Part shown: piece after piece, positions 10,949 to 23,379 of the stretch
Numbering within the stretch: the stretch's first letter is position 1
How the letters are laid out: every line of letters starts with the position of its first letter
Source: Persicaria tinctoria
Lineage: Eukaryota; Streptophyta; Magnoliopsida; Caryophyllales; Polygonaceae
Direction: 5' to 3'
Length of the DNA stretch: 64,000 nt
Assembly: GCA_037127255.1 (NCBI GenBank)
Contig: JBANSL010000018.1
Location: forward strand, 23,223,175 to 23,287,174
Notes under the pieces: generated by a model
What the model was told of the DNA's origin: nothing
What the model saw: the letters and a program-made list of their open reading frames with translations, nothing else
Database searches by the model: none
Position numbers and translations under genes: made by a program

Positions 10949-12328
10949 ATGGACCAGCAGAAGACGATGATGTCTCTTCTCAACATCATGAGCCAAGCAC
11001 AACAACAACAATCCAATGAAGTTGTTCTTGCAAGTACCTTATTATGTGGTGTAGTGTCTCCTCTTACAAATTCTTGGCTTTTAGATAGTGGTGCAAATTA
11101 TGATAATTATCACATGATATGTGATTTGAAAAACCTTACCAATATTGTCCCTATGATCCCTCCATCTAAAATTCATTTTCCAGATGAACATACAAGTAGC
11201 ATTACACATTCTGGTAATGTTTTCTTAACCCCCTCTTTGACTCTCACAAATGTCTTATACATATCTGATTTCAAACTAAATTTAGTGTCTCTAACCACCA
11301 TTGTGAGGACTTTGCATTATCATATTAATCTCAGACCTATCATGTGTCTTATCCAGGACCTTGTAAGGAGGAAACCTGTGGCAGTGTTAGAGACATTGAT
11401 GGGATGTATCACTTAGTTGTTGAATCAGAGATTCCCCTTCTCATTCAAGAGTCACATGAGATTGATAAAGCCCAAGGCACATTATGTGCTAACACACCTC
11501 TAATCCTTATGTTTCTACCCCAGTCCAATTGTAAGTATGATTCAAATGCTCTCTGGCATCTCAAACTAGGACATGTACCTCTAGACAAACTTCTTCATGT
11601 ATCTTCCATTTCTCATGATATGAATAAAAATTCAGACTTATCTTGTTCAGTTTGTCACATTGCAAAGCAAACTAGAAATATCTTTCACAAAAGCACATCT
11701 CATGCTAACAACATTTTTTAACTTGTCCATTGTGATCTTTGGATGCCATATGAAACACCCACATACAATGGTAAAAAATATTTTCTTACTATTGTAGATG
11801 ACAAAAGTAGAAGTGTTTGGGCATATCTCTTGACTCACAAGTCTGATTCTGCTTCTGTTCTAAAAGATTTCATTGCAAAGGTGGAAAATCAATTTGTTAC
11901 CACTGTTAAAATCTTAAGAACAGATCAAGGTATTGAATTTTTCAACAATGACTTAAAAACCTTCCTATCTACTAAGAGCATTATACATGAGAGCTCCTGC
12001 ACTGCTACTCCCCAACAAAATGGGAGAGTGGAAAGAAAACATAGATATATTTTGGAAACAGCTAGAGCTCTCATATTTCATTCATCTTTGCCCATTAAGT
12101 TTTGGGGAGACTGCATACTCACTGCTACTTACATCATTAACAGATTACCAACTACTCTTCTTGTAAATAAATCTCCTTATAACGTATCATTTCATACTGC
12201 ACCAGATTACTCATCTCTAAGAGTATTTGGTTGTATTTGCTTTATGTCTACCAGTTTTCAACACAAAAAGAAATTTGATACAAGGTCTGATTCTTGTGTT
12301 TTTGCGGGATACCCTTTTGGTTTCAAAG
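10949..12328 (+). pseudogene. Element A protease and integrase (5' part of pol)
   Basis: The protease active-site motif LLDSGA is near 11085. The pre-integrase finger (LWHLKLGH and CSVCHIA) lies at 11560-11660. Integrase core motifs HCDLW, RTDQGIEF and QQNGRVERKH follow, giving the D, D and E residues. The frame is broken by a TAA at 11719-11721 just before HCDLW and by earlier frame changes around 11330-11400. The reading stops making sense exactly where element C enters, in the FAGYPFGFKG segment, and the continuation is found at 21241. Confidence 0.88.
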
Positions 12329-12774
12329 GCGCCAAATTTGACAAGAGGAAAACTTGTCGTTGTTCTTGCAAAAGAATACTCAAACTCACAACTAGTATAG
12401 TGTGTAAGCAAGAGATCGATTCACAGGGAAATCTATTCAATTCGAGTGTCAATTCTAATCGCTAATAGAGAATATGGGGGTTTTTGGTGTGAAAAAGGTC
12501 CGCCTTTTATCAAAGAGGAAGCAAGCAAACAAAGGAAATTGGTTTTAGAATGCAGTGGAGAGAAATAGGTTCACCTACAATTTATCATTTCGATTGATGA
12601 ATTCGATCCTTGTTTCAGCCTCTAGTTCTTGTCTTTTCCTATCAATGTCCTTGTCCAGATCTTAGGTAAATTACTAGTCCTACGAGTCCTAGCAACCCTT
12701 ATCTCTAAATAACCCTAACACGGTTAAGATTCAACCTAGAGATAGCATTAGGATTATGAATTAACCAAGGTACA

Positions 12775-13823
12775 TGATAACTCAACTCCCTTTGATGAAA
12801 ATCGGAATTAATTTCAAAGGCTTTGACAGAGAGTTTGTGTCAAAGGTCTTGAAGCTACAGCTGTGTTGATGAAACACAAAACCTGTATTTTATGTTATTA
12901 TTATCTTATATTATTTATGTATGGTTTCCGAATATTATTATATACATTATATACTAACCATACAACAAGGTTTTCAAAGATATCTCCTTCCTTAAGCTAA
13001 AAGACGTGAAGATCAAATCTGGTGGATCATGGCTTCGGAGTTTCCCAAAATAGAAGATTGTGAAGATTACCATGATCTCTAATAGCCGTTGGAGAAGATT
13101 CCTTCCTCAAGTGGCGCCGATGATCTTCACTATATAAAGGAGATGAAGAAGAGAGAGAGAATGGACGTACATTCACGAATATCATTGCACACTCAGCCCT
13201 CAAGTTTACGATCTCTCTTCAGCGTGTTCTCTCTGCTTGTTCTTAAGAGTCTTATATTTTGTTTCAAACCATTTGAGAGATACACAGTGAGCTTATAGGA
13301 TATATTTCGAGAGAGTGTTATACTCAAGAGTTTATAACTCAGGAAGTGGGCACTAGGCTATTGATTCTCGAGAGTAAGAGGATTGTACTAGATAGCTGAG
13401 AGAGGTGGGGCTCTTCTAGATTGGTCTAGGACTCCAAGGGAACGTGAGTTGACTAGATTGCAATTGTATAGGAGAGAGGCTTCTCGGTGAGCTATTAGGA
13501 TCCTAAGCTTTGTGAATCAATAAAGCATGTTGAATCCTAGGGTTGTGGAAGAACCCTAGGCGGGGACGTAGGCCAAGTTCGTGCCGAACCTCGTAAACAA
13601 CTCATCGAGTCCTTTACTTTATTGCTTTACCTTATTTCCGCACTTGGTTCGAATTGTTTAACTTTGTGATTAAGGTTTTCAGAGAAAAGACTAAGTCTAA
13701 TCTCAAAGGGTTTTGCACGAGCTTCAAAAGTCTTGAGACTATCTGCGAAAAACCGGCATACTCTATTCAACCCCCCTTCTAGAGTATTTCTATATTACAT
13801 TGTTTTACATTATCGAACCTTCA
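12775..13823 (+). repeat. 5' LTR of element B
   Basis: 1049 bp. It contains a clear TATA box, TATATAAA at 13131-13138, and an AATAAA polyadenylation signal at 13519-13524, giving promoter, R region and terminator in the expected order. The 69-codon open frame at 13089 is LTR sequence, not a gene. Confidence 0.93.
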
Positions 13824-13881
13824 ATTGGTATCAGAGCTTTACTCACTGTTTTTGATCTAACAATCTTGTGAGTTTTCGATC

Positions 13882-15516
13882 ATGTTTGGTGAAGCAAGCG
13901 GAGGATTTGCACAGGGAAGGTCCACAAGCAGACCTCCACTCTTTGTAGGAAACAACTTTGTCCACTGGAGATCCTTGATGAAAATGTTCATCATAGACCA
14001 AGATCTAGAGCTTTGGAACATTATAGAGAATGGTTCGAAGATTCCAGAGAAAGATGGACCAAATGATACCAAAGTTGCAAAGAAGGAGTCTGAATACAAC
14101 CAAGCAGATCTTGAACTCGTCTCCAAAAACTACAGGGCTATTAACCTACTTTATTGTGGTCTTAACACTGATGAGTTTAATCGTATTTCATCTTGTAGGT
14201 CAGCTAAAGAGATTTGGGACAAGCTGGTCGTCACCTATGAAGGAACGAGCCAAGTGAAAGACACCAAGATCAGCATCTTCCTTCGAAAGTACGAGCTCTT
14301 CAAGATGAAGCCTAATGAGACAATCAAGGCCATGTTCACACGATTCACAGAGATCACCAACAACCTTGACTCTCTCGGCAAGAGTTTTACCAACGTTGAG
14401 AAAGTAAGGAAGATACTGAGGTGCCTTCCAAAAGAGAAATGGGGTCCAAAAGTAACAGCTATAGAGGAAGCCCAAGACCTCACCACTCTACCCCTTGATG
14501 ATCTTCTTTGGAAGCTGATCACGCATGAGATGATCCTTAATGAAGACGATGGAGAACTTCCAGCGAGCACTAAGAACTTGGCACTCAAGTCTAAGAAGGA
14601 TGAGCCAAAAGATGGATCTGATTCCGAAGATGAGGATGACGATGAGGATGACCCTTTTGCTCTTATCACAAGAGGCCTTGCTCGAATTCTCAAAATGAAG
14701 AAGCAATTCAACAACAAGAATGGATCAGAGTCTTCAAAATTTCGAGGTAAGCCTCAATTCAACAAGTATGAAAAGAAGACTAAACCTTTGTCTTGTTTTG
14801 AATGTGGTGAAACAAATCATTTTGTAAAGGACTGTCCTCAAAAGACAAAAAGCCAGTCCAAGAAGGGTGACAAATGGAAGAAGAAAGCCATGGTGGCAAC
14901 TTGGAGCGATTCCGACTCTGACTCCGATGATGAGAAGGCCAATATTTGTCTTATGGCCTCAAAAGATGAATCCCACGATGAAAAGCTTGAAGCTATTGTA
15001 AGAGAACTTATGGCAAGTCCAAAAGAGGTATTATCGGAATTCCTTTACAATATGATTGCCAATGAAGAGAAGCTTATTGCCCAAACTAACATTCTTATTA
15101 AGAGAATTGTGGACCAGGAAAGAACTATTGAGGATCTGTCTATGAGGGTTAAAAGTCTTGAAACTTCTTATTCAGGTCTTGACATTAAAGTCAAGACTCT
15201 TGACTCAGAGAAATCTGAACTCAAGCAAGATCTCTCTACTCTGAGAAGTGAACATCATGACTTAGAGAACGAGAAGATCTCCCTGAATAATAAGATTCAA
15301 GACCAACAAACATCCCTCATAAGTTTTACCAAGTCCAAGGGCACTCTTGATAGGATGTTGGGTGAGCAACAAAGTTCTCTAAACAGAAGTGGTATTGGTT
15401 ACAACCCGAGGTTTTTAAAGAAGCAACACATTACCACTTTTGTGAAGGCAAAAGGAAGCAGAACCTCTCCTATATGCCACCACTGTGCGAGAAAGGGACA
15501 TGTAAGAGAGACCTGA
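13882..15516 (+). pseudogene. Element B gag (UBN2 type, two zinc knuckles, coiled coil)
   Basis: ATG 13882 follows the primer site by about 45 bases. The 544-codon frame starts with the DUF4219/UBN2 gag region (FVGNNFVHWRSLMKMFI, RSAKEIWDKLVVTYEG, MFTRFTEITNNL). It continues with an acidic serine/aspartate stretch, a first zinc knuckle CFECGETNHFVKDC (residues about 305-318) and a heptad-rich coiled coil (residues about 400-500). The second knuckle is CHHCARKGHVRET followed by TGA at 15514-15516, exactly where the last Cys should be. The same frame stays open for another 55 codons after that stop. Gag of this group packages the RNA; here translation would end before protease. Confidence 0.9.
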
Positions 15517-16754
15517 CCCTATAGAAGAAAGGATCATCATATTATTCACAATACATTTCCTATTCACTTGAGAAAAGAACGGATAACGCAAGTTTGGGTC
15601 CCCAAAGACACTATTTTACCAAATATGGTTTATCCCAATAAAAGATCTAAATTTGCTCACTGGTCTAGCCAAAAAGGTTGATGTTTGTTTTGCAGGAGAT
15701 CACCAAGGTGAAGGACCAAAAATGGATTATATATTGATAGTGGATGCTCGAGGCATATGAGTGGAAGGAGTTCTCTCTTTCATGAACTAAAGAAGCAATC
15801 CACGGGAACAATCACTCTTGGTGACAAAGGAAAGTGTGACATCGTTGGTATTGGTAGTGTTGGGAGTGATCCTAACCATTTTATTAAAAATGTTTATCTT
15901 GTTAATGTTTTGAAGTATAATTTTCTTAGTATTTCTCAACTATGTGATTATGGTAATGAAGTTGGATTTAACAAGAAAAGACGTTTAGTGCGCAGAGAAG
16001 ATACATGTGAAATAGTTTTAATTGCCTATCGTTATAACAACATCTATGCCGTGAATGCTGAGCAAGTGGCACAAGGAAGCTTAACTTGTCTAAAGGCTTT
16101 GACGGACGATCCAAAGCTCTGGCACAGGAGACTCGGTCATGTAAGCCCACATACACTACAGAAGCTTGTGTCCAAAGGGCTTGTAAGAGGACTACCTGAG
16201 ATGGACTTCAAAGGTATTGAGATGTGAAAAGCATGCACACGAGGTAAACAAACACGTAGCTCTTTCAAACCCAAAAAGGTTGTAAGTACTTCTAGACCCC
16301 TGAACTTTTACATATGGATTTATGTGGTCTTATGCGAGTTATATCTCCCAATGGTAAAAAGTACATGCTTGTTGTCATATTTGATGAATGCAATGGTGGT
16401 TCTTTGAGTGAAAGTGTTGCAGATATAGATCTTAACATCCATGCAGAGAACGAGGAAGGTGATGTTGCTGCTACTAAGAACACAAAGAAGAGGAACATGC
16501 AGGAACAGATTCTCAACACTGAAAAATTGGCCCAAGGTGTTGAAGATTCGTCCAAAGCCCTTGGTGTCCAATCTAACAGTGTTGAAGCGCCAGAAACTGT
16601 TGTAACTGAACCTAATAGGACCACGGAGTCAGATGTACCACAAGTCAATCCTACCGGTGTGACGAATCAAGGAGCTGAGACTAGAAAAAGGAAATTCAAA
16701 TACTCCTCATCACACTCATTAAAGGATATCATTTCTGACCCTACTTCTAGCTAG
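15517..16754 (+). pseudogene. Element B protease, pre-integrase and a deleted integrase
   Basis: The protease motif YIDSGCSRHM is at about 15734-15763. The pre-integrase finger (LWHRRLGHVSPH, then KACTRGKQTRSSF) spans 16119-16266 and contains a TGA at 16225-16227 where the usual sequence has Cys. A one-base loss near 16301 shifts the frame to that of DLCG. The integrase core breaks off after GKKYMLVVI (near 16380) and jumps to FDECNGGS, which normally lies hundreds of codons later. The D, D and E catalytic residues are therefore missing. The remaining linker to RT is charged and low in similarity, and ends at a stop at 16752-16754. Confidence 0.88.
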
Positions 16755-16756
16755 TG

Positions 16757-18351
16757 TTCAAACTCGTTCTAAACTTAAAGATCTTTGTGCTTTTCACACG
16801 TTTGTTTCTCTTATTGAGCCAAAGAAGGTAGATGAGGCACTTCAGGAGCCAGACTGGATCATTGCTATGCAAAGTGAGCTTAACGAATTTGAAAGGAACA
16901 AAGTCTGGACCTTGAAGCCTAGACCAAAGCATCAATCAGTCATTGGCACACGATGGGTATTTCGAAACAAGGTAGATGGGAATGGTAAGATTGTGAGGAA
17001 CAAGGCAAGGCTTGTTGCTCAAGGCTACAATCAAGAGGAAGGTATTGACTACGAGGAGACCTTTGCTCCCGTAGCCAGGCTTGAAGCTATTCGCATTCTA
17101 TTAGCATTTGCATCTTTTATGAGCATAAAGTTATATCAAATGGATGTCAAGTGTGCTTTTCTTAATGGTTTCTTAGAGGAAGAAGTATATGTGGCTCAAC
17201 CCCCAGGTTTTGAAAGTTCAGAATTTCCCAATCATGTTTATAAACTTGACAAAGCGCTGTATGGTTTGAAACAAGCCCCAAGAGCTTGGTATGAGCGCTT
17301 GTCAAAATATCTTTTAGAAAATGATTTTAAAAGGGGGTTGATCGACAAGACTCTTTTTATCAAGACCAAAGGAAAAGACATTTTGGTTATTCAAATCTAT
17401 GTTGATGATATATTATTTGGTGCTACTAACACATCTTTGTGCAAGGAATTTTCTGACAACATGTGCAGTGAATTCGAGATGAGCTTGATGGGTGAACTCA
17501 ACTTCTTTTTGGGATTACAAGTTCATCAATCCAAGAAAGGGATCTTTGTCAAACAAAGCAAGTACACTAAGGATCTCTTGAAGAAGTTCAAGATGGATCA
17601 ATCCAGAGCAGCCAAGACTCCCATGAGCTCAACATTATCTCTAGATCAAGACAAGACTGGGAAAAGTGTCAACCAAAAGGAGTATCGAGGAATGATTTGA
17701 TCTTTATTATATCTCACAGCTAGTAGACCTGACATCATGTTTAGTGTTTGCATATGTGCTAGGTTTCAAGCTGATCCTAAAGAATCTCACCTCGTGGTTG
17801 TGAAAAGGATCTTTCGTTATCTCAATGGCACTAAGGAGCTTGGACTATGGTACCCAAAGCAAAAGGATTTCACATTAATTGGATATTCTGATGCAGATTT
17901 TGCAGGCTATAAGGTGGATAGGAAGAGCACATCAGGATGTTGTCAATCCCTAGGAGCATCCTTGATCAGTTGGCACTCAAAGAAACAAAACTCAGTCGCC
18001 CTATCCACTGCAGAAGCTGAATACATTGCAGCTGGAGCCTGTTGCTCCCAAATCCTTTGGATAGCTCAACAAATGCGAGATCTTGGCATCAACCTCAAAG
18101 GCATTCCAATTAAGTGTGACAATACAAGTGCCATCTCCATTACTAAGAATCCTGTTCAGCATTCAAGGACCAAACATATTGATGTAAGACATCATTTCAT
18201 TAGAGACCATGTCGAAAAAGGTGATGTGTCCATATCCTTTATTTCAACTGATTATCAATGGGCTGACATTTTTACTAAGCCTTTGGCAGAGAACAGGTTC
18301 ACCTTCATTAGACGTGAGATCGGAATGCTTAACAGGGATGCACTTTCGTAG
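16757..18351 (+). pseudogene. Element B RT and RNase H
   Basis: The frame is open from about 16757. RT motifs are [68 protein letters not shown] and YVDDILFG (17399-17420). A TGA at 17698-17700 replaces Gly in GMIGSLLYL, separating RT from RNase H. RNase H carries YSDADFAG, STAEAEYIAAG, CDNTSAI and HIDVRHHFIRDH, and ends at 18351. Apart from that one stop, both domains look undamaged, in keeping with a recent insertion. Confidence 0.9.
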
Positions 18352-18929
18352 GGGGAGCTTTCTCTTTACGAAAGATAACTTCTACTCAGTGTCAAGATCC
18401 TTGAACCTCAGTTCAAAGGTTGTGAACTGCACAGTAGAGCACATATAACGGATCATATATTTGGTTAATATCTTATTAGATATTTGATCAAATATAGATT
18501 TTATGATTTTTAACCTTCTTTATGCAGTTCATATATTATTCTCCGAAAAATCTTTTATCCGAGTGCATTTTGTTTGTGGAAATTATTTTAATATCGGATA
18601 AATCTTCTCTTTCCTTTAAGATTTGAAAGGAGCTTTTGAATTTTGAATTATTTTGGTAAGTCTGATTTTGGTAACTGTTTTTAAACTCCTCCCTTTGTTG
18701 AAAGACAAAAAGGGGGAGATGGTTTGATGGTTTAGACTTTAAAACTACTGTGAACCAAGGGTCTTGGAAGACCTTGTTTTGTTTTACCTTGTTGGATGTT
18801 TTTCATGTTAAACTTATGATTCAACATTTGTCTAACCCATGTAAGTACTTAGTCCGATTTTGCTTATAATATATATGTTTGACTAAGTTGCAGGGATGCA
18901 CAGGTTTTGTCTTTCATCAAGGGGGAGAT
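18352..18929 (+). other. Element B 3' untranslated region with repeated purine tracts
   Basis: No coding signal. It holds three copies of GGGGGAG, the last (18918-18928) directly before the 3' LTR as the functional polypurine tract. Several polypurine tracts are a known trait of SIRE-type elements. Confidence 0.75.
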
Positions 18930-19978
18930 TGATAACTCCACTCCCTTTGATGAAAATCGGAATTAATTTCAAAGGCTTTGACATAGAGTTTGTGTCAAAG
19001 GTCTTGAAGCTACAACTGTGTTGATGAAACACAAAACCTGTATTTTATGTTATTATTATCTTATATTATTTATGTATGGTTTCCGAATATTATTATATAC
19101 ATTATATACTAACCATACAGCAAGGTTTTCGAAGATATCTCCTTCCTTAAGCTAAAAGACGTGAAGATCAAATCTGGTGGATCATGGCTTCGGAGTTTCC
19201 CAAAATAGAAGATTGTGAAGATTACCATGATCTCTAATAGCCGTTGGAGAAGATTCCTTCCTCAAGTGGCGCCGATGATCTTCACTATATAAAGGAGATG
19301 AAGAAGAGAGAGAGAATGGACGTACATTCACGAATATCATTGCACACTCAGCCCTCAAGTTTACGATCTCTCTTCAGCGTGTTCTCTCTGCTTGTTCTTA
19401 AGAGTCTTATATTTTGTTTCAAACCATTTGAGAGATACACAGTGAGCTTATAGGATATATTTCGAGAGAGTGTTATACTCAAGAGTTTATAACTCAGGAA
19501 GTGGGCACTAGGCTATTGATTCTCGAGAGTAAGAGGATTGTACTAGATAGCTGAGAGAGGTGGGGCTCTTCTAGATTGGTCTAGGACTCCAAGGGAACGT
19601 GAGTTGACTAGATTGCAATTGTATAGGAGAGAGGCTTCTCGGTGAGCTATTAGGATCCTAAGCTTTGTGAATCAATAAAGCATGTTGAATCCTAGGGTTG
19701 TGGAAGAACCCTAGGCGGGGACGTAGGCCAAGTTCGTGCCGAACCTTGTAAACAACTCATCGAGTCCTTTACTTTATTGCTTTACCTTATTTCCGCACTT
19801 GGTTCGAATTGTTTAACTTTGTGATTCAGGTTTTCAGAGAAAAGACTAAGTCTAATCTCAAAGGGTTTTGCACGAGCTTCAAAAGTCTTGAGACTATCTG
19901 CGAAAAACCGGCATACTCTATTCAACCCCCTTTCTAGAGTATTTCTATATTACATTGTTTTACATTATCGAACCTTCA
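18930..19978 (+). repeat. 3' LTR of element B
   Basis: 1049 bp with the same ends, TATA box and AATAAA as the 5' copy. The eight differences are all single-base changes, with no indels. Confidence 0.93.
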
Positions 19979-20623
19979 GTACACATAATATCAAGCTACG
20001 AGTCGATATTCAACATGTATTCAACTTCCTACACATCCAATTAGTCCTACGAGTCCTAAAGGGATATGATTGCCACTTGGGTTAAGGTTCGCTACGAGGA
20101 ATCTACAAAACCCTAGCAATTGAATGAATCTACTCTAACTAGTCGGCCATGCCAGAGAGAATAAAACACATTCAAGCAATTAAGCACAAAGAAGTCAAAA
20201 CATTGGAATAGGAATAAGAACTAGATTAAGAAACTCACAATTCAACAATCAAAGATCCAAACTGTAGGCAAAACCTCGAGAGTTTAGTTGCTCATGCTCA
20301 ACGGCGCTCTCAACAATGGAATAATGTAATAAGGTTAGTGGTAGAATAAACTAGAAAAGTCTTATAAAGCCTCTAACAAGTCGGCCAAAGAATAAAACAA
20401 AAACCCTAATTAAAGTCCAATTCTGAACGGCGTGTTTCTGCGAGGGCCACGGGGCAGCCAACCCAGGCCGCGGGGCGGCCGGCGATCAGCGAAATCGCTC
20501 GTCAGAGGTTCGGGCCGCGGGGCGGCTTTTACTGTTCACAGCGATTTTTCCGTTTCGAATTTGGTCTCAATGTCAACACGAAAGTTGTAGATCTCGAAGA
20601 GAGCTTTCCAACGCATGGTTATA

Positions 20624-20903
20624 CTACCTCCGTCCAACAATACATGGACTTTTAGATGTAAATTTTTGTCCAACAATAGATGATTTTTTAGGTTTTCTAG
20701 GTAAAAAGTTGTAATGATTTGTATTGGTTTGTGTGTTGTTGACTTTTTAAAATAATTTGATTGGTTAAAATGTGTAGTGGGTGTTAAAAAATAATAAAAT
20801 TTATGAAAAAGTTAGTGCAATGATGATGTTTTTTTAAAAGTAAGGTGTTTTATTAAAACTTGTGCAAAATGTTAAAAGCCAATGTATTTTTGGACGGAGG
20901 GAG
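20624..20903. mobile_element. Stowaway-like MITE (280 bp) inside the LTR of element C
   Basis: The terminal inverted repeats are CTACCTCCGTCC and, reversed, CTCCCTCCGTCC. TA target dinucleotides lie on both sides (20622-20623 and 20904-20905). Its sequence is the same family, in inverse orientation, as the split MITE at 45605-47904. Confidence 0.85.
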
Positions 20904-21240
20904 TAATAGTCAATCGGACTACCGAGGCCTCTAGAAAGTGCGAAACAAGTTCAGCTTGTCTGGCGACAACTTTTGATGACTTGTTATTCACTTAGGCTCT
21001 CGAAATTCGACTCCGTTCCCGTGCTCTTCACTTTTCTTCCTCAACTTGAATCTTCCTTCATCCAATAGTCTCCTAATTCCTCGTCGGATCCACATTTACC
21101 TGAAATTAACTATAAAATTGCATAGATTCCGACTCTTCCAACACCACAGGTAAACATGTAATTGTAACTAAAATATGCACTATTTACAACTAAATTATGC
21201 TAAATGCATTCTATAGTGCAACACTAATCATGCTTTATCA

Positions 21241-23372
21241 GTTACAAAGTTTACAATCTTCAAGATAAAAAAATGTTACATTAGTAGAGATGTGAAATTT
21301 GTCGAAGATTACTTTCCCTTTGCTTCTGCACATCCCACACAAATCCCTGTGTAGGTCAATCATATTCCTGCAGCTCCAGAGACCCCATCTCATCCTCCTT
21401 TATGTCGATGATTAGCCTTTTGATCCTATATCTTTTGAGTATACCTCTGATCATCAACCTCTTGACCCTCCTACCACTAATGAGTCTCTGGCAGATTACT
21501 CTCCATCTCATGTGCAACCCACATTTGATGTCATTCCTCTACCAAACACATCACCTGAGCATCTCTGTGAGCCCCAAGCTCCTCCTCTAAGACAGTCTCA
21601 CAGAGTCACCAAACCTCCTCTCTGGTTAAAGGAATATGTGTGTACTGCCCATCTTGGATCTCCTGCTACAAGGTCTGCCTCATGTAGTAAGTCTTCCTCT
21701 CCTTATCCATTATCTTCTTTTGTATCTTGCAAAAACTATCTTATGGCCTATAACACGTTCATTAGCAATAGCGCACCTCTATCTGAACCCTCTTTTGTAA
21801 GGGAAGCATCGCAGTCAAATGAATGGTGCCAATCAATGAACACTGAATTGGATGCTCTTGAAAGGACTCAAACCCGGACACTGGTGCCTTGTCCAGTGCA
21901 TCAATCTGTAGTCACTTGCAAGTGGCTCTTCAAGCTTAAACTGAAAGTTAATGGTACCTTAGATAGGTACAAAGCAAGATTAGTGGATCGAGGTTTTAGT
22001 CAAGTTGAGGGAATTGACTATAGTGAGACTTTTGCACCAGTTGCTAAGATGATTTCTGTACGTACACTGCTTGTTGTAGCTGCTGCTCAAGATTGGTGTA
22101 TCTCACAACTAGATGTCACCAATGCCTTCTTACATGGTGATTTAGAAGAGGAAGTGTACATGGAATTGCCCCTGCTTATCAGATCCTAAAATCCTCTCAG
22201 TCTGCTGTTCAGGGGGAGTATGGGATACATAAGCATCAAGATGAGCAGGATTTGGTATGCAAACTGCAAAATCCTTATATGGATTAAAGCAAACACCTAG
22301 GCAATGGTTTGCCAAGTTTTCTGAAGTGGTTGTGACAACATGATTTATGCAATCAGAGTATGATCATTCACTATTTGTGAAGAAACATGAAAAGAAAATC
22401 GTAGCTCTACTTGTGTATGTAGATGATATGGTTATCATAGGGAATGATGAAGGTGAAATCAGCAAACTCAAAGGTCATCTTCACAAGAATTTTCAGATGA
22501 AGGAGCTAGGTGATTTAAAATACTTTCTAGGTACTGAAATAGACAGAAATGAGAAAGGCATATTTCTGAATCAAAGAAAGTATGCTCTAGAGTTACTAGC
22601 TGAAACTGGGATGACTTATGCAAAGCCAGTGGTCACTTCCTTGGATCCACGAGTTAAACTTAGTCTAGATGGAAGCAAGGAAGAAGTGGATCGGGTTGCA
22701 TACAGAAGGATGGTAGGAAAACTGATCTACTTCACCATCACTCGTCCAGATATATGCTATGCAGTGCAGATGCTTACTCAGTTCACACATTCTCCAAGTA
22801 TAGATCATTGGCAGGCAGCTAAACATGTGTTAAGATACTTGAAGAAAGCTCTAGGGCAGGGTCTTTTATTGGCCAAGAACTCTAAACTGCAGCTAAGAGC
22901 TTTCTGTGATTCTGATTGGCAAAGTTGTCCAATGACCAGAAAGTCTCTAACTGGATTTTGCATACTGCTTGGGAATTCCTTCATCTCATGGAGAACTAAA
23001 AAGCAATCACATGTGGCAATGTCCACAGCTAAGGTAGAATATAGAGCAATGGCCATAACTTGTTGTGAGATAACTTGGTTGGTCAATTTGCTATTTGATC
23101 TAGGAGTAACAATGGAACCTGGGCAACTACATTGTGACAATCAATCTGCTCTTCACATTGCTAGAAATCCAGTTTATCATGAGAGGACGAAGCATATTGA
23201 AGGTGATTGTCACATTGCAAGGAACAAGGATCTCAAGAAGGAAATTGTCCTAGGTTACATTTCCACCAAAGAACAACCAGCAGATATATTCACAAAGATT
23301 GTGAATCAAGAAATTTCAGAGAAGATGTTGAGCAGGTTAGGAGTTATGAACATGTTCAAACTCTTAACTTGA
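21241..23372 (+). pseudogene. Element A RT and RNase H (3' part of pol)
   Basis: The sequence resumes with YKVYNLQD at 21241 and, after a one-base insertion in an A run, RDVKFVEDYFPF. RT shows KWLFKLK, YKARLV, ETFAPVAKM, LDVTNAFLHGDLEEEVYM and, in the second frame, LVYVDDMVIIGN near 22410. RNase H shows FCDSDW, MSTAKVEYRAMA (usually AEAEYRA) and CDNQSALH. The stretch 22180-22345 contains a stop and at least two frame shifts, so RT is split. The last 341-codon frame ends at 23372, eight bases before the 3' LTR. Confidence 0.9.
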
Positions 23373-23379
23373 GGGGGAG

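Larger units (their letters stand above)
12775..19978 (+). mobile_element. Young Ty1/copia element B, SIRE-like, with 5-bp target duplication
   Basis: Two LTRs of 1049 bp each (12775-13823 and 18930-19978) both start TGATAACTC and end TTCA. They differ at only about eight positions. GTACA flanks both sides (12770-12774 and 19979-19983), an exact target duplication. The primer site TGGTATCAGAGCT starts at 13826. Three GGGGGAG purine tracts lie in the 3' region (near 18351, 18710 and 18920). The long LTR, the coiled-coil-bearing gag and the multiple purine tracts fit the SIRE/Maximus lineage. Confidence 0.93.
12329..21240 (-). mobile_element. Single long LTR of an Athila-like Ty3/gypsy element (C), interrupted by B and a MITE
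   Basis: Read on the minus strand it begins TGATAAAGCATGATTAG at 21240 and ends CTCTTGTCA at 12339, about 1.7 kb without element B. It is followed by AAT and then TGGCGCC, the first bases of the tRNA-Asp primer site used by Athila-like gypsy elements (12328-12334 on the plus strand). Length, start and primer site together support an Athila-type LTR. Nothing of the internal region beyond the primer site remains. A coding stop is not expected in an LTR, and none of its open frames looks real. Confidence 0.72.

Noticed and set aside
13089..13298. 69-codon open frame, identical copy at 19244
   Set aside because: Both are LTR sequence of element B, overlapping the TATA box; identical only because the LTRs are.
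14235..14717. 160-codon minus-strand frame
   Set aside because: Antisense shadow of element B gag.
20624..20903. Possible regulatory hairpin RNA
   Set aside because: TA target sites and Stowaway ends explain it as a MITE; no perfect stem like that at 27371-27463.
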